A stretch of DNA of 64,000 bases from Bacillus wiedmannii (GTDB lineage: Bacteria > Bacillota > Bacilli > Bacillales > Bacillaceae_G). The notes under the pieces are model-generated. The model made no database searches, was not told where the DNA came from, and was given only the letters and a program-made list of their open reading frames with translations. Location: NCBI RefSeq assembly GCF_001583695.1, contig NZ_LOBC01000061.1, forward strand, positions 169,516 through 233,515, written 5' to 3'. Shown here one piece after another: positions 25,715-32,849 of this stretch (position 1 is its first letter; every line of letters starts with the position of its first letter). Position numbers and translations under genes: made by a program.

Positions 25715-27115
25715 ATGAAAGAAGCATTATTAGAAAAGGCCTCATATCTACATAGAGCAGAATTAGAACAATTACATATAGCTATATTAGTTTCCGAGAA
25801 AGCTCATGAAGGACAATTTCGTGTTTCGGGTGAGCCGTATATTACTCATCCATTTGCAGTTACAGAAATTTTGCTAGAGTGTAAGGCTGATATTATAACT
25901 TTAGTTGCAGCATTACTACATGATGTGGCGGAGGATACAGATTATACAATTGAGTATATACGTGATATATTCGGTAAAAAAGTGGCTGATATTGTAGAAG
26001 GATTAACTAAAATTGATAAAAAACAAATCCCTAATAAAGAAGAGTATGAAGCAATAAATTTAAAGAAATTATTGTTAGCTACACAAGGAGATATAAGAGT
26101 AGCTATTATAAAAGTAATAGATCGTCTACATAACATGAGGACTTTACAGGTAAAAGCTGTAAAAAAACAAGTTCCTTATGCAAATGAAACACTCAAAATT
26201 TTCGCTCCGATTTGTAAAAGGCTGGGGCTATTTCATATTCAACACGAGTTAGAAGATTTAGGTTTTTATTATCTTAATCATTCTAAATATAAGGGCATGA
26301 AAATACTTTTACAAAATTATGTTAAGTTATTAGAGGGTTTGTCTCAAAATATAATGCAAGATATAAATAATTTTCTAAATCCACCTTTAATATTTGAAGT
26401 TAACTATGAAGTAAGTCCTATTTATACAGCTTATTCTCGTCTCCAAGATATTCAAGACATTACGGTGGTGTCAAAAATAATTATCACGGTCTCAAGTAAT
26501 TTAGACTGTTATAAAATATTAGGAATTATACATCAACTGTACAAACCATTTCCTCATCAATTTGAAGATAACATAGCAATTGAAAGTGATGTATTAAACA
26601 AATACTTAAAGACCAAAGTGGTAATCAATAACCATGAAATAATGATATGTATTGAAACAAAAATAAATCAGGAGATACGAGATAAAGGGGTATTTCATAT
26701 TCTTACAAAAAGTATAACTGATACGGAGATGCAAAATATAATTCATAAATTGATGAATCATTTTATTAAGACAAATGATCTAGTAACTCAAGATGCGATT
26801 GAATTTTATGATTTAGTATCATATGAACTATTCCAAGATAACATTGTTGTATTTACTCCTAAGTTAGATTCCGTGAACTTACCGCAAGGTGCTACTGTAA
26901 TTGATTTTGCTTTTGCATTAAACCCTGAGATCGCTAAGTATATGTCAGGTGCTAAAGTTAATGGTATAAATAAATCGATAATAACGAATGTTTCACATCT
27001 AGATATAGTTGAACTTTTGGTAACTGAAAATATTAGTAATGTGAGACAGGGTTGGTTAAGTTTTGCTAATAGCTCAAAAGCTCAAATCGAAATTTATAAA
27101 GAGTTACAAAGATGA
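25715..27115 (+). CDS. Rel/SpoT homologue with intact hydrolase and degenerate synthetase
   Basis: A 466-residue protein in Rel order: HD hydrolase (about 1-160), synthetase-like region (about 225-335), TGS domain (about 370-430), no C-terminal ACT/RRM part. Hydrolase residues His45, His69-Asp70, Glu73-Asp74 and Asn140 keep exactly the spacing of the streptococcal Rel enzyme (His53, His77-Asp78, Glu81-Asp82, Asn148). In the synthetase part the catalytic acidic positions and the YQSLHTTV motif are gone: the aligned text reads VVSKIIITV, NKYLKTKVV and IMICIET. The prediction is a hydrolase-only enzyme on (p)ppGpp or a related nucleotide. A normal full-length Rel should exist elsewhere. It starts at ATG 25715 behind GAGGGTG. 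Confidence 0.85.
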   Translation: MKEALLEKASYLHRAELEQLHIAILVSEKAHEGQFRVSGEPYITHPFAVTEILLECKADIITLVAALLHDVAEDTDYTIEYIRDIFGKKVADIVEGLTKIDKKQIPNKEEYEAINLKKLLLATQGDIRVAIIKVIDRLHNMRTLQVKAVKKQVPYANETLKIFAPICKRLGLFHIQHELEDLGFYYLNHSKYKGMKILLQNYVKLLEGLSQNIMQDINNFLNPPLIFEVNYEVSPIYTAYSRLQDIQDITVVSKIIITVSSNLDCYKILGIIHQLYKPFPHQFEDNIAIESDVLNKYLKTKVVINNHEIMICIETKINQEIRDKGVFHILTKSITDTEMQNIIHKLMNHFIKTNDLVTQDAIEFYDLVSYELFQDNIVVFTPKLDSVNLPQGATVIDFAFALNPEIAKYMSGAKVNGINKSIITNVSHLDIVELLVTENISNVRQGWLSFANSSKAQIEIYKELQR

Positions 27116-27221
27116 GGGAATTAAATTTATCGAGAAAACTTGTTCGAAATATAATAGAATGAAATGATCATTTTTGAATTAATAATAGGCGATTATGGTT
27201 TTTTATAATTAATACCTAGAG

Positions 27222-27272
27222 AAACAAGCATCAACCTGTTCTAAGTATGTAACAGATTGATGCTTGTTTTCG
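27222..27272 (+). terminator. Terminator after the Rel-like gene
   Basis: AAACAAGCATCAA (27222-27234) pairs with TTGATGCTTGTTT (27257-27269), with an inner CTGTT/AACAG stem. Confidence 0.85.
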
Positions 27273-27277
27273 TTATA

Positions 27278-27309
27278 AAAAAATAGAAGCATTTCTGCTC
27301 CTATTTTTT
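27278..27309 (-). terminator. Terminator for the DUF1836 gene (minus strand)
   Basis: AAAAAATAG and CTATTTTTT flank an imperfect GAAGCATTTCTGCTC core. It lies immediately after the minus-strand stop. Confidence 0.65.
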
Positions 27310-28072
27310 ACGGTTTCACTTCTAAATTTTGTAAAAATAAAGTTGCTGTTACGTAACGTTTTGCTAACATTTGTACATAAGCGGTATGCACAGATAATGT
27401 GGCAATAATAATCGCATTACGAATTGCTTCGCGTTGTTCGTTGTTAACCTGATCGAACTTGCTTGCAATTTTATCAGCTCTTTCTTTCACGATATTTTCA
27501 ATTGTATGGATTGTATCTGTTGCATTTAGTTGTAAGCAATTCCCTTGATTGAGTTCTTCAAATAGAGAAGAGTATGCTCCATATAAATGAACAGGATTGA
27601 TTAAGTCATCACTTCGATCGGCTGGGTCATTTACGATAAGGCGTAATAGCTTACGAATGGATTCAAAATCAAGTGCTGTTTTTAAATCTTCAACAATGAA
27701 TAGTAAGGCTGCTTGTTCAATTGAATATTTTTTTCCTTTTTGAGGAGAGCCAATCATTTCTTTAATATCTCGTTTCACCCAGTTTTGCATGGCCGTTACT
27801 GAGAAACTTGTATTTTCAATCTGATTTCCAAGCGCAACTATTTCATTTAATGAAAAACCGACGTCTGTATCATCAATTTTAATCAGTTTTTCAAAAATAG
27901 GTGAAAGTGCGGTAGTAATAAAAGCAGTTACGCTTTGTCCGCTTTCAATATCTTTTTTATGTGACTTTGCCCACGCTTCTTGTAAAATACCGAGAGGCTT
28001 TTTCGTATTCCATCCTCTTAAAGATAGAAGAAGGGTAGCCATTTCGTTTCGTGTGAGATGAAATGTTTCCAT
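27308..28072 (-). CDS. DUF1836 (YkrK-like) transcriptional regulator
   Basis: A 254-residue protein of the DUF1836 family, whose member YkrK in B. subtilis is a repressor. The DNA-binding part is MerR-like: FSLNEIVALGNQIENTSFSV, TAMQNWVKRDIKEMIGSPQ, KGKKYSIEQAALLFIVEDLK, then FESIRKLLRLI. The C-terminal 90 residues are helical and may dimerise or sense. Its own promoter (-35 28136-28141, -10 28113-28118) and the divergent promoter each carry the same 12-base palindrome just downstream of the -10. It is therefore probably autoregulated and controls the 28332 operon. It starts at ATG 28072 behind GAGGTG. Confidence 0.8.
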   Translation of the reverse strand: METFHLTRNEMATLLLSLRGWNTKKPLGILQEAWAKSHKKDIESGQSVTAFITTALSPIFEKLIKIDDTDVGFSLNEIVALGNQIENTSFSVTAMQNWVKRDIKEMIGSPQKGKKYSIEQAALLFIVEDLKTALDFESIRKLLRLIVNDPADRSDDLINPVHLYGAYSSLFEELNQGNCLQLNATDTIHTIENIVKERADKIASKFDQVNNEQREAIRNAIIIATLSVHTAYVQMLAKRYVTATLFLQNLEVKP

Positions 28073-28098
28073 CTTTTCACCTCCAAAAATAATAAAAA

Positions 28099-28141
28099 GT
28101 TCTTATGAACCTATAATATGTTTTGTTTCATTTAAAGTCAA
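28099..28141 (-). promoter_or_regulatory. Promoter of the DUF1836 gene with palindromic operator
   Basis: Minus-strand -35 TTGACT (28141-28136) and -10 TATTAT (28118-28113) with a 17-base spacer. The palindrome GTTCTTATGAAC (28099-28110) starts two bases after the -10, covering the likely +1. Confidence 0.75.
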
Positions 28142-28195
28142 TTCTGTTTTGCTTAATTTTTCCTTTGTCACCAAACTGTCGTAAGTAAATAATGC

Positions 28196-28238
28196 TTGCA
28201 TATTTCGACAAAAGTTCATATAATGAGTTCATAAGAAC
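28196..28238 (+). promoter_or_regulatory. Promoter of the 28332 operon with palindromic operator
   Basis: -35 TTGCAT (28196-28201) and -10 TATAAT (28219-28224) with a 17-base spacer. GTTCATAAGAAC (28227-28238), the exact reverse complement of the other operator, starts two bases after the -10. Confidence 0.75.
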
Positions 28239-28331
28239 CTTTAAAATGTTTTTAAAAACAAATCTATCATTCTGAATTTACTAGAAAGGTAGATTTCACA
28301 TATATCTATATAAAAGGAGAATGGATATAAT

Positions 28332-28781
28332 ATGTTGAAAAAACTTGTAGCAGTCATGACAGCATTCATGGTTATCTTTGGAGCTAGTAGCTTCATGTTT
28401 GTAGATCACGCAGCAGCGAAGGGTTACAAATCTGGTAAAAAATCATACACACCAAGTTCTGGTCAAAAGTCAAAAGTTGATTTGAACAAAAAAGATAATA
28501 ACGTAAACTCACAAAAAACAACAACAGATTCAAAAACAAAGGCAACAAACACAGCACCAAAGAGTAATAAAGGAAGCTTTATGAAAGGTTTATTACTAGG
28601 TGGTCTTGGTGGTTTACTAATGGGTAGCCTATTTGCAAATATGGGAGCTCTTGGTTCTGTATTAGCGTTTATGGTAAATATGTTAGTAATGGCTGGTATC
28701 GTAATGTTAGCAGTTCGTGCATTTAAATACTTCAAAGATCAACGTAAGAAAAAGGAAGATGAAGTAGCATGGAAACAATAA
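28332..28781 (+). CDS. Exported glycine-rich membrane protein (Tim44-like)
   Basis: A 149-residue protein with a signal or anchor segment (about 8-33, ending AAA), a polar K/S/T/N-rich linker (34-82), a glycine-rich hydrophobic hairpin (GSFMKGLLLGGLGGLLMGSL, then a second segment to about 132) and a basic-acidic tail. The GG-rich membrane block followed by RAFKYFK resembles the N-terminal part of bacterial Tim44-like proteins, but no lipid-binding domain follows. It starts at ATG 28332 behind AAAGGAG. It overlaps the YxcD gene by 13 bases and is preceded by an operator matching that of the divergent regulator. Confidence 0.72.
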   Translation: MLKKLVAVMTAFMVIFGASSFMFVDHAAAKGYKSGKKSYTPSSGQKSKVDLNKKDNNVNSQKTTTDSKTKATNTAPKSNKGSFMKGLLLGGLGGLLMGSLFANMGALGSVLAFMVNMLVMAGIVMLAVRAFKYFKDQRKKKEDEVAWKQ

Positions 28782-29077
28782 AAATTTCTGAACAAGAACT
28801 TATCAATGCGCTTTGTGTATATATCGCTGAAAAAAGACAAGTTGGTCCAGAAGAAGTTTTAGTTGAGCTAATGTATGATGATGAATATGGTTTCTCTGCA
28901 GAAGTAGAGGTAAATGGCCGTCAACAAATATTAATTCAAGCAAACTTAATTGAAGCACTACGCTTGTTACTTGACAGAGAATATAATGTCAATTCATTCG
29001 CAGCAAGACTACAACTTGAATTAGATGATGAAGAAGGCATTTACGCATTAGCGAAATTTAATAACTCAGATGAGTAG
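28769..29077 (+). CDS. yxcD: YxcD-like protein (DUF2653)
   Basis: A 102-residue acidic cytoplasmic protein. ISEQELINALCVYIAEKRQV, GPEEVLVELMYDDEYGFSAE and LDDEEGIYALAKF match the YxcD/DUF2653 family pattern as I remember it. No enzymatic motif. Its start lies within the end of the preceding membrane-protein gene, so the two are translationally coupled and probably act together. The operon ends at a hairpin shared with the convergent FAD oxidoreductase gene. Confidence 0.75.
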   Translation: METIKISEQELINALCVYIAEKRQVGPEEVLVELMYDDEYGFSAEVEVNGRQQILIQANLIEALRLLLDREYNVNSFAARLQLELDDEEGIYALAKFNNSDE

Positions 29078-29079
29078 CG

Positions 29080-29117
29080 AAAAGAGCTGTTGAGAGTAAT
29101 CTCAGCAGCTCTTTTTA
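29080..29117. terminator. Terminator shared by the YxcD gene and the convergent oxidoreductase operon
   Basis: AAAAGAGCTG and CAGCTCTTTT, with inner TTGAGA/TCTCA pairing, followed by T. The minus-strand stop at 29102 lies inside the hairpin. Confidence 0.85.
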
Positions 29118-30337
29118 GTATGTGCATATGCTAGGGAATAATCACGCCAAATTTCATTCATTTTCCGTCTACCGACATCAATCATCGGGTTAAATTGAAT
29201 GGCAGCTTGTTGTCGTACGGTATGTACATGTTGGATCGCCTGTTGCAAGTGTTGTTCAACCGACTGGGATTTTGTATTTGCTTGTTTTACGATTGAATAT
29301 CCAGCAACAGTTCCTTGTGCCATCGCGATTTTTCCGCTTTCAATGCCAGTTATATTGCCGGCTACAAATAAACCGGGAAGAGGGGTTTCCATTGTTTCGG
29401 AATGGAGAGGAACATGGCCGCCTAATTCCGGAATGTAACGGAAAGGACAGCCAGCTACAGCAGCAAGCTCAGCAAGAGGGTATAAGCCACCGGCAATACA
29501 AACGAAGTCTGCCTCATATATTTGTTCCGATCCAGTTATGATGTTTCCTTTCGTATCAATAGTAGCAACCCGTACACCTTCAACTTGATCTGTACCGATA
29601 ATTTCAAGAGCTGCTTTTCGAAGGTGAAGTGGTGTGCCATTTATTTTCATACCGTTATTTGGATAGAAGTTTAATCCAGCTTGTTTCACCCAATTATATT
29701 TCATCAATCGACTACCTATACGTAATAAAGGTGATGGAGCAAGGTGTGCAGCATGTAAGAGAGAGTTTAAAACTTCTTCTGGTTCACTAGCCTTTTGACT
29801 TAATTCACTTTTTTCAGGAAGTACGATATGTTCCACTTTAATGCCCGCTAATTGTAATTCATTTAAGATAGCGAATGACAAAATGTTAGCACCAATAATT
29901 ACTCCTTTTCTCCCAACTTGAACGCGATGAACATTTGTCATAACTTGAGCTGCTCCGATTGACATCACCCCAGGAAGTGTCCAACCAGGAAGGGGAATGG
30001 AGTACTCAGCAGCGCCAGTAGCAAGTAAAACGAACGGTGCTTCTAACGTACCGATATTCGTATGTACGAACCAAGAACTTTCATCTTTATCTAAATTATA
30101 GACAGAAATGCCACATCGAATATTAACTGAAAGTGATTTTGCTTCTTCGTGAAGTCGTTTTGATTCTTCTATTCCGTTCCACCATTCTCCAGTAGGTTCT
30201 TGATGTAATTGTCCGAGCAACCTTCCGCCAGGCTTCATAAATTCATCAATAACAAGTACATTTAGTCCAAAACGAGCACAAGAGATGGAGGCTGATAAAC
30301 CTGCTGGTCCAGCTCCGATAATAATGACATCGTTCAT
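29102..30337 (-). CDS. FAD/NAD(P)-dependent oxidoreductase, alpha-type subunit of a D-hydroxyproline dehydrogenase
   Basis: A 411-residue pyridine-nucleotide-disulfide-type flavoprotein. The FAD-binding GxGxxG is in VIIIGAGPAGLSAS; a second Rossmann motif follows at GRKGVIIGANILS, and GLFVAGNITG near the C-terminus closes the FAD site. Such subunits pair with a DAAO-type flavoprotein and small 2Fe-2S proteins in HcnABC-like and hydroxyproline dehydrogenase complexes. It is the third gene of a minus-strand operon, overlapping the ferredoxin-like gene by four bases. The role in oxidising cis-4-hydroxy-D-proline is inferred from the surrounding locus. Confidence 0.82.
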   Translation of the reverse strand: MNDVIIIGAGPAGLSASISCARFGLNVLVIDEFMKPGGRLLGQLHQEPTGEWWNGIEESKRLHEEAKSLSVNIRCGISVYNLDKDESSWFVHTNIGTLEAPFVLLATGAAEYSIPLPGWTLPGVMSIGAAQVMTNVHRVQVGRKGVIIGANILSFAILNELQLAGIKVEHIVLPEKSELSQKASEPEEVLNSLLHAAHLAPSPLLRIGSRLMKYNWVKQAGLNFYPNNGMKINGTPLHLRKAALEIIGTDQVEGVRVATIDTKGNIITGSEQIYEADFVCIAGGLYPLAELAAVAGCPFRYIPELGGHVPLHSETMETPLPGLFVAGNITGIESGKIAMAQGTVAGYSIVKQANTKSQSVEQHLQQAIQHVHTVRQQAAIQFNPMIDVGRRKMNEIWRDYSLAYAHTKKSC

Positions 30338-30666
30338 CGCTTTTTCACCATCTCTCTCACGATATTTGGATGCTGTTTACCACTATCAACTACCATATCT
30401 TTTTCTAGAACAGTTAAGCATGCTCGTACGTTCGTTTGATTGTTTACTGTCACGCGGCATTCAGAACAATGCCCGATATTACAGTAAATACCTCGCGGCG
30501 TTCCACTATCTTCATGTACTCTTAATGTTCGTATTCCGTTTGCAAGTAAAGCCGCCGCAATGGTTTCATGTTCATAGGCTTCATATTGTTGCCCGTTAAA
30601 TTGGAAAGTGATGCGCTTACTACTATTTAAACTTCCTAAAATAGGGTGATGTGTAATTCTATTCAT
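30334..30666 (-). CDS. (2Fe-2S)-binding HcnA-like subunit
   Basis: A 110-residue small ferredoxin-like protein. The cysteine pattern is C-x4-C-x2-C in GIYCNIGHCSECRV with a fourth cysteine in VRACLTVLEKD, the arrangement of plant-type 2Fe-2S domains in HcnA/SoxA-type proteins. It would carry electrons between flavoprotein subunits. It overlaps both neighbours by four bases (ATGA-type junctions), so expression of the three minus-strand genes is tightly coupled. Confidence 0.85.
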   Translation of the reverse strand: MNRITHHPILGSLNSSKRITFQFNGQQYEAYEHETIAAALLANGIRTLRVHEDSGTPRGIYCNIGHCSECRVTVNNQTNVRACLTVLEKDMVVDSGKQHPNIVREMVKKR

Positions 30667-30935
30667 TGATTTTCACCTACCGCTCCAAAGGTAACTGCGC
30701 GAACTGGTGGTTGATATTTTAATGGCATTTCATTAGTGTTTACGTCGGGATTTGCACTTTCAATCATTCGATCTATCATCATTCTACATGTGCGGCCACC
30801 ACAAAATCCCATGCCAGCACGTGTTCTTAGTTTTAATTCTCTTGCCGAGCATTTATATTCAGCAATTGTCGATTGAAGTTGTCCGTATGTAACTTCTTCA
30901 CATCGACAAACAATTAAGTGATCTTTATTCGTCAT
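30663..30935 (-). CDS. BFD-like (2Fe-2S)-binding protein
   Basis: A 90-residue protein with the bacterioferritin-associated-ferredoxin (Fer2_BFD) cysteine pattern: C-x-C in LIVCRCEEV and C-x4-C in GMGFCGGRTCRMMIDR. In related complexes this domain is fused to the alpha flavoprotein; here it is free. It is the first gene of the minus-strand operon, starting at ATG 30935 behind GAGGAGG and preceded by a sigma-54-type promoter. Confidence 0.85.
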   Translation of the reverse strand: MTNKDHLIVCRCEEVTYGQLQSTIAEYKCSARELKLRTRAGMGFCGGRTCRMMIDRMIESANPDVNTNEMPLKYQPPVRAVTFGAVGENQ

Positions 30936-30972
30936 ATGTATTCCTCCTCTAGTTCGGTTTGCACAAATTATT

Positions 30973-30989
30973 ATGCAAAAACTATGCCA
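30973..30989 (-). promoter_or_regulatory. Sigma-54 (-24/-12) promoter of the leftward dehydrogenase operon
   Basis: Read on the minus strand: TGGCAT (30989-30984), five bases, TTGCAT (30978-30973). This matches the TGGCAC-N5-TTGCA consensus except one position. It lies between the activator's stop and the BFD-like gene. Confidence 0.75.
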
Positions 30990-31006
30990 TAGTAGAGAAG
31001 GAATGT

Positions 31007-32668
31007 TTATTGTAACCCGAGTTTTTTTAGGCGGTTATATAAAGTGGCCCTCGTAACACCAAGCTGTTTCGCGCATTCTAATTTATTCCCATTTAAAATG
31101 CGTAAAGCCCTCTCGATGACTTTTTTCTCATGTTCATCCATCTCTTCTTGCAAAGAGAGGATTGTATTATTATTGCTGAGTAATAGGGAATGTGCCGTAT
31201 GGTTGTCTAACGTTTCATTTGTATGAAATGGTAAATATTCTTGTTTTATAATACCGTCAGTCGCAAATACGACAAGTCTCTCAACAACGTTACGGAGTTC
31301 GCGAATATTACCTGGCCAATTGTAATGAAGTAGTTCATGCATAATGCTTGAAGGTAAGTCACGAATTGGTCTGTTATAGTTGATTGAAAAATCATTTAAG
31401 AAAGAGTATGTTAATTCGATAATATCTTCTCGTCTTTCGCGAAGCGGTGGAATATGCAAACTAACTACATTTAAACGATAGTATAAATCTTCTCGGAACG
31501 TGCCTTTTCTCATTTCTTCTTGTAAATCACGATTTGTAGCAGCGATAATGCGGAAATCAATATGAATCTCTTTTTCTCCACCAACACGGTAATACTTTCG
31601 TTCTTGTAGTACACGCAAAAGTTTTACCTGCATATCAAGCGGCATTTCTCCTATTTCATCAAGGAATAATGTACCGCCTTGCGCGAGCTCTATTTTACCT
31701 TTTTTTCCTTTACTATTTGCACCAGAAAAAGCCCCACGCTCATACCCGAATAATTCGCTTTCAAATAACGCCTCGGGAATTGCACCGCAGTTAATTGAAA
31801 TGAAAGGTGCCTTAGTAGCTTCACTTGCTTCATGAATTGCTTTTGCAAATACTTCTTTTCCAACACCACTTTCGCCGAGTATTAAAACAGTTGATTTCAC
31901 CGAACAAACCTTTCTAGCTAATTGTATTGTTCTTTGAATAACAGGGCTCTTTCCATTCATCGCAAGGAAAGGATCTGATTCATCTTTGTACTTTGCGACC
32001 TCTTGTTCTAAACGGTGCATTTCATGTGACATATTGAATAGTTTTTCGTTTAAAGCGACTTGATTTGTTACATCAGTTTCTGAAACGACAGCTCCGATAA
32101 TTTCATCGTTACAATACACTGGATTTGAATTAATTAATACGAACAAATCTGGACGAGGCTGATGGAACTGAGCGATTATGCTTTTTCCGTCATGTAATGA
32201 TTGCAAGATTTCCAAATCTTTATAGTCAAAAAAACGAGTGATAGGTTGTCCAATAATTTCAGTATGGTTGACCGAAAAAATCTTTTCGGCGCCATCTGTC
32301 CAAGTGCGAACACATTCTTTATCATCGATAACTGTAACAGAAGAATCCGTTGTTTGTATTACGGTGTTATAAAAAGATTGTAGTTCATTGTAAGTCTTAA
32401 CAAGAAACGGAATGATTTGCTGAGCTGTTATACAGCATATAGGCACTTTATTTTCATTCATTATGATGACAACTATTTCATTGGAAAACATGTCAATTAA
32501 AGTGGTGAATGAGTCATCTTCATATATAACAGCGCAGTTATATTCTTCAGTAGTAGAAGGGCGGTAATAAAATTTTTCTCCAACTTGCTCAATAGGTTGC
32601 ATGCTGTATGTATGATCAATGGATAAATTTTTTAGAAATTCTTTTATTGTGGGAAATGAGAATGCCAT
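31007..32668 (-). CDS. Sigma-54-dependent transcriptional activator (PAS, AAA+, Fis-type HTH)
   Basis: A 553-residue bacterial enhancer-binding protein. An N-terminal region of about 110 residues and a PAS domain (about 110-215; DSSVTVIDDKECVRTWTDGA) precede a short coiled coil. The AAA+ domain follows (about 235-465) with Walker A GESGVGKE, the sigma-54 contact loop GAFSGA (S for the usual T) and Walker B GGTLFLDEIGEM. A Fis-type helix-turn-helix closes the protein (AKQLGVTRATLYNRLKKLG). It sits between two sigma-54 promoters and presumably activates both hydroxyproline operons when its sensor part detects the substrate. Confidence 0.92.
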   Translation of the reverse strand: MAFSFPTIKEFLKNLSIDHTYSMQPIEQVGEKFYYRPSTTEEYNCAVIYEDDSFTTLIDMFSNEIVVIIMNENKVPICCITAQQIIPFLVKTYNELQSFYNTVIQTTDSSVTVIDDKECVRTWTDGAEKIFSVNHTEIIGQPITRFFDYKDLEILQSLHDGKSIIAQFHQPRPDLFVLINSNPVYCNDEIIGAVVSETDVTNQVALNEKLFNMSHEMHRLEQEVAKYKDESDPFLAMNGKSPVIQRTIQLARKVCSVKSTVLILGESGVGKEVFAKAIHEASEATKAPFISINCGAIPEALFESELFGYERGAFSGANSKGKKGKIELAQGGTLFLDEIGEMPLDMQVKLLRVLQERKYYRVGGEKEIHIDFRIIAATNRDLQEEMRKGTFREDLYYRLNVVSLHIPPLRERREDIIELTYSFLNDFSINYNRPIRDLPSSIMHELLHYNWPGNIRELRNVVERLVVFATDGIIKQEYLPFHTNETLDNHTAHSLLLSNNNTILSLQEEMDEHEKKVIERALRILNGNKLECAKQLGVTRATLYNRLKKLGLQ

Positions 32669-32738
32669 ATTGTCCTCCTGTTATGTATAAAAATTTTGAC
32701 AGTGATAAAAAAATAATACACCTATTTACGATAAATTT

Positions 32739-32766
32739 AAAATATTTTTACAAATAAAAATATTTT
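32739..32766. promoter_or_regulatory. AT-rich inverted repeat, candidate activator binding site
   Basis: Perfect 11-base arms AAAATATTTTT (32739-32749) and AAAAATATTTT (32756-32766) with a six-base loop, 26 bases upstream of the -24 element. Position suits an upstream activating sequence, but AT-rich palindromes arise easily by chance. Confidence 0.3.
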
Positions 32767-32792
32767 TTATAAAAAGTGTATATATGTAGAGT

Positions 32793-32809
32793 TGGCACGT
32801 CAATTGCAT
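32793..32809 (+). promoter_or_regulatory. Sigma-54 (-24/-12) promoter of the rightward hydroxyproline operon
   Basis: TGGCAC (32793-32798), five bases, TTGCAT (32804-32809): an exact match to the TGGCAC-N5-TTGCA consensus, 40 bases upstream of the GTG at 32850. Confidence 0.88.
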
Positions 32810-32849
32810 AAAAGAAAGTGAGGGAGTAAAAAGAAAGGAGGGGTGCTAA

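Noticed and set aside
30285-30599. 104-codon plus-strand frame
   Set aside because: Antisense shadow of the well-supported 2Fe-2S and flavoprotein genes.
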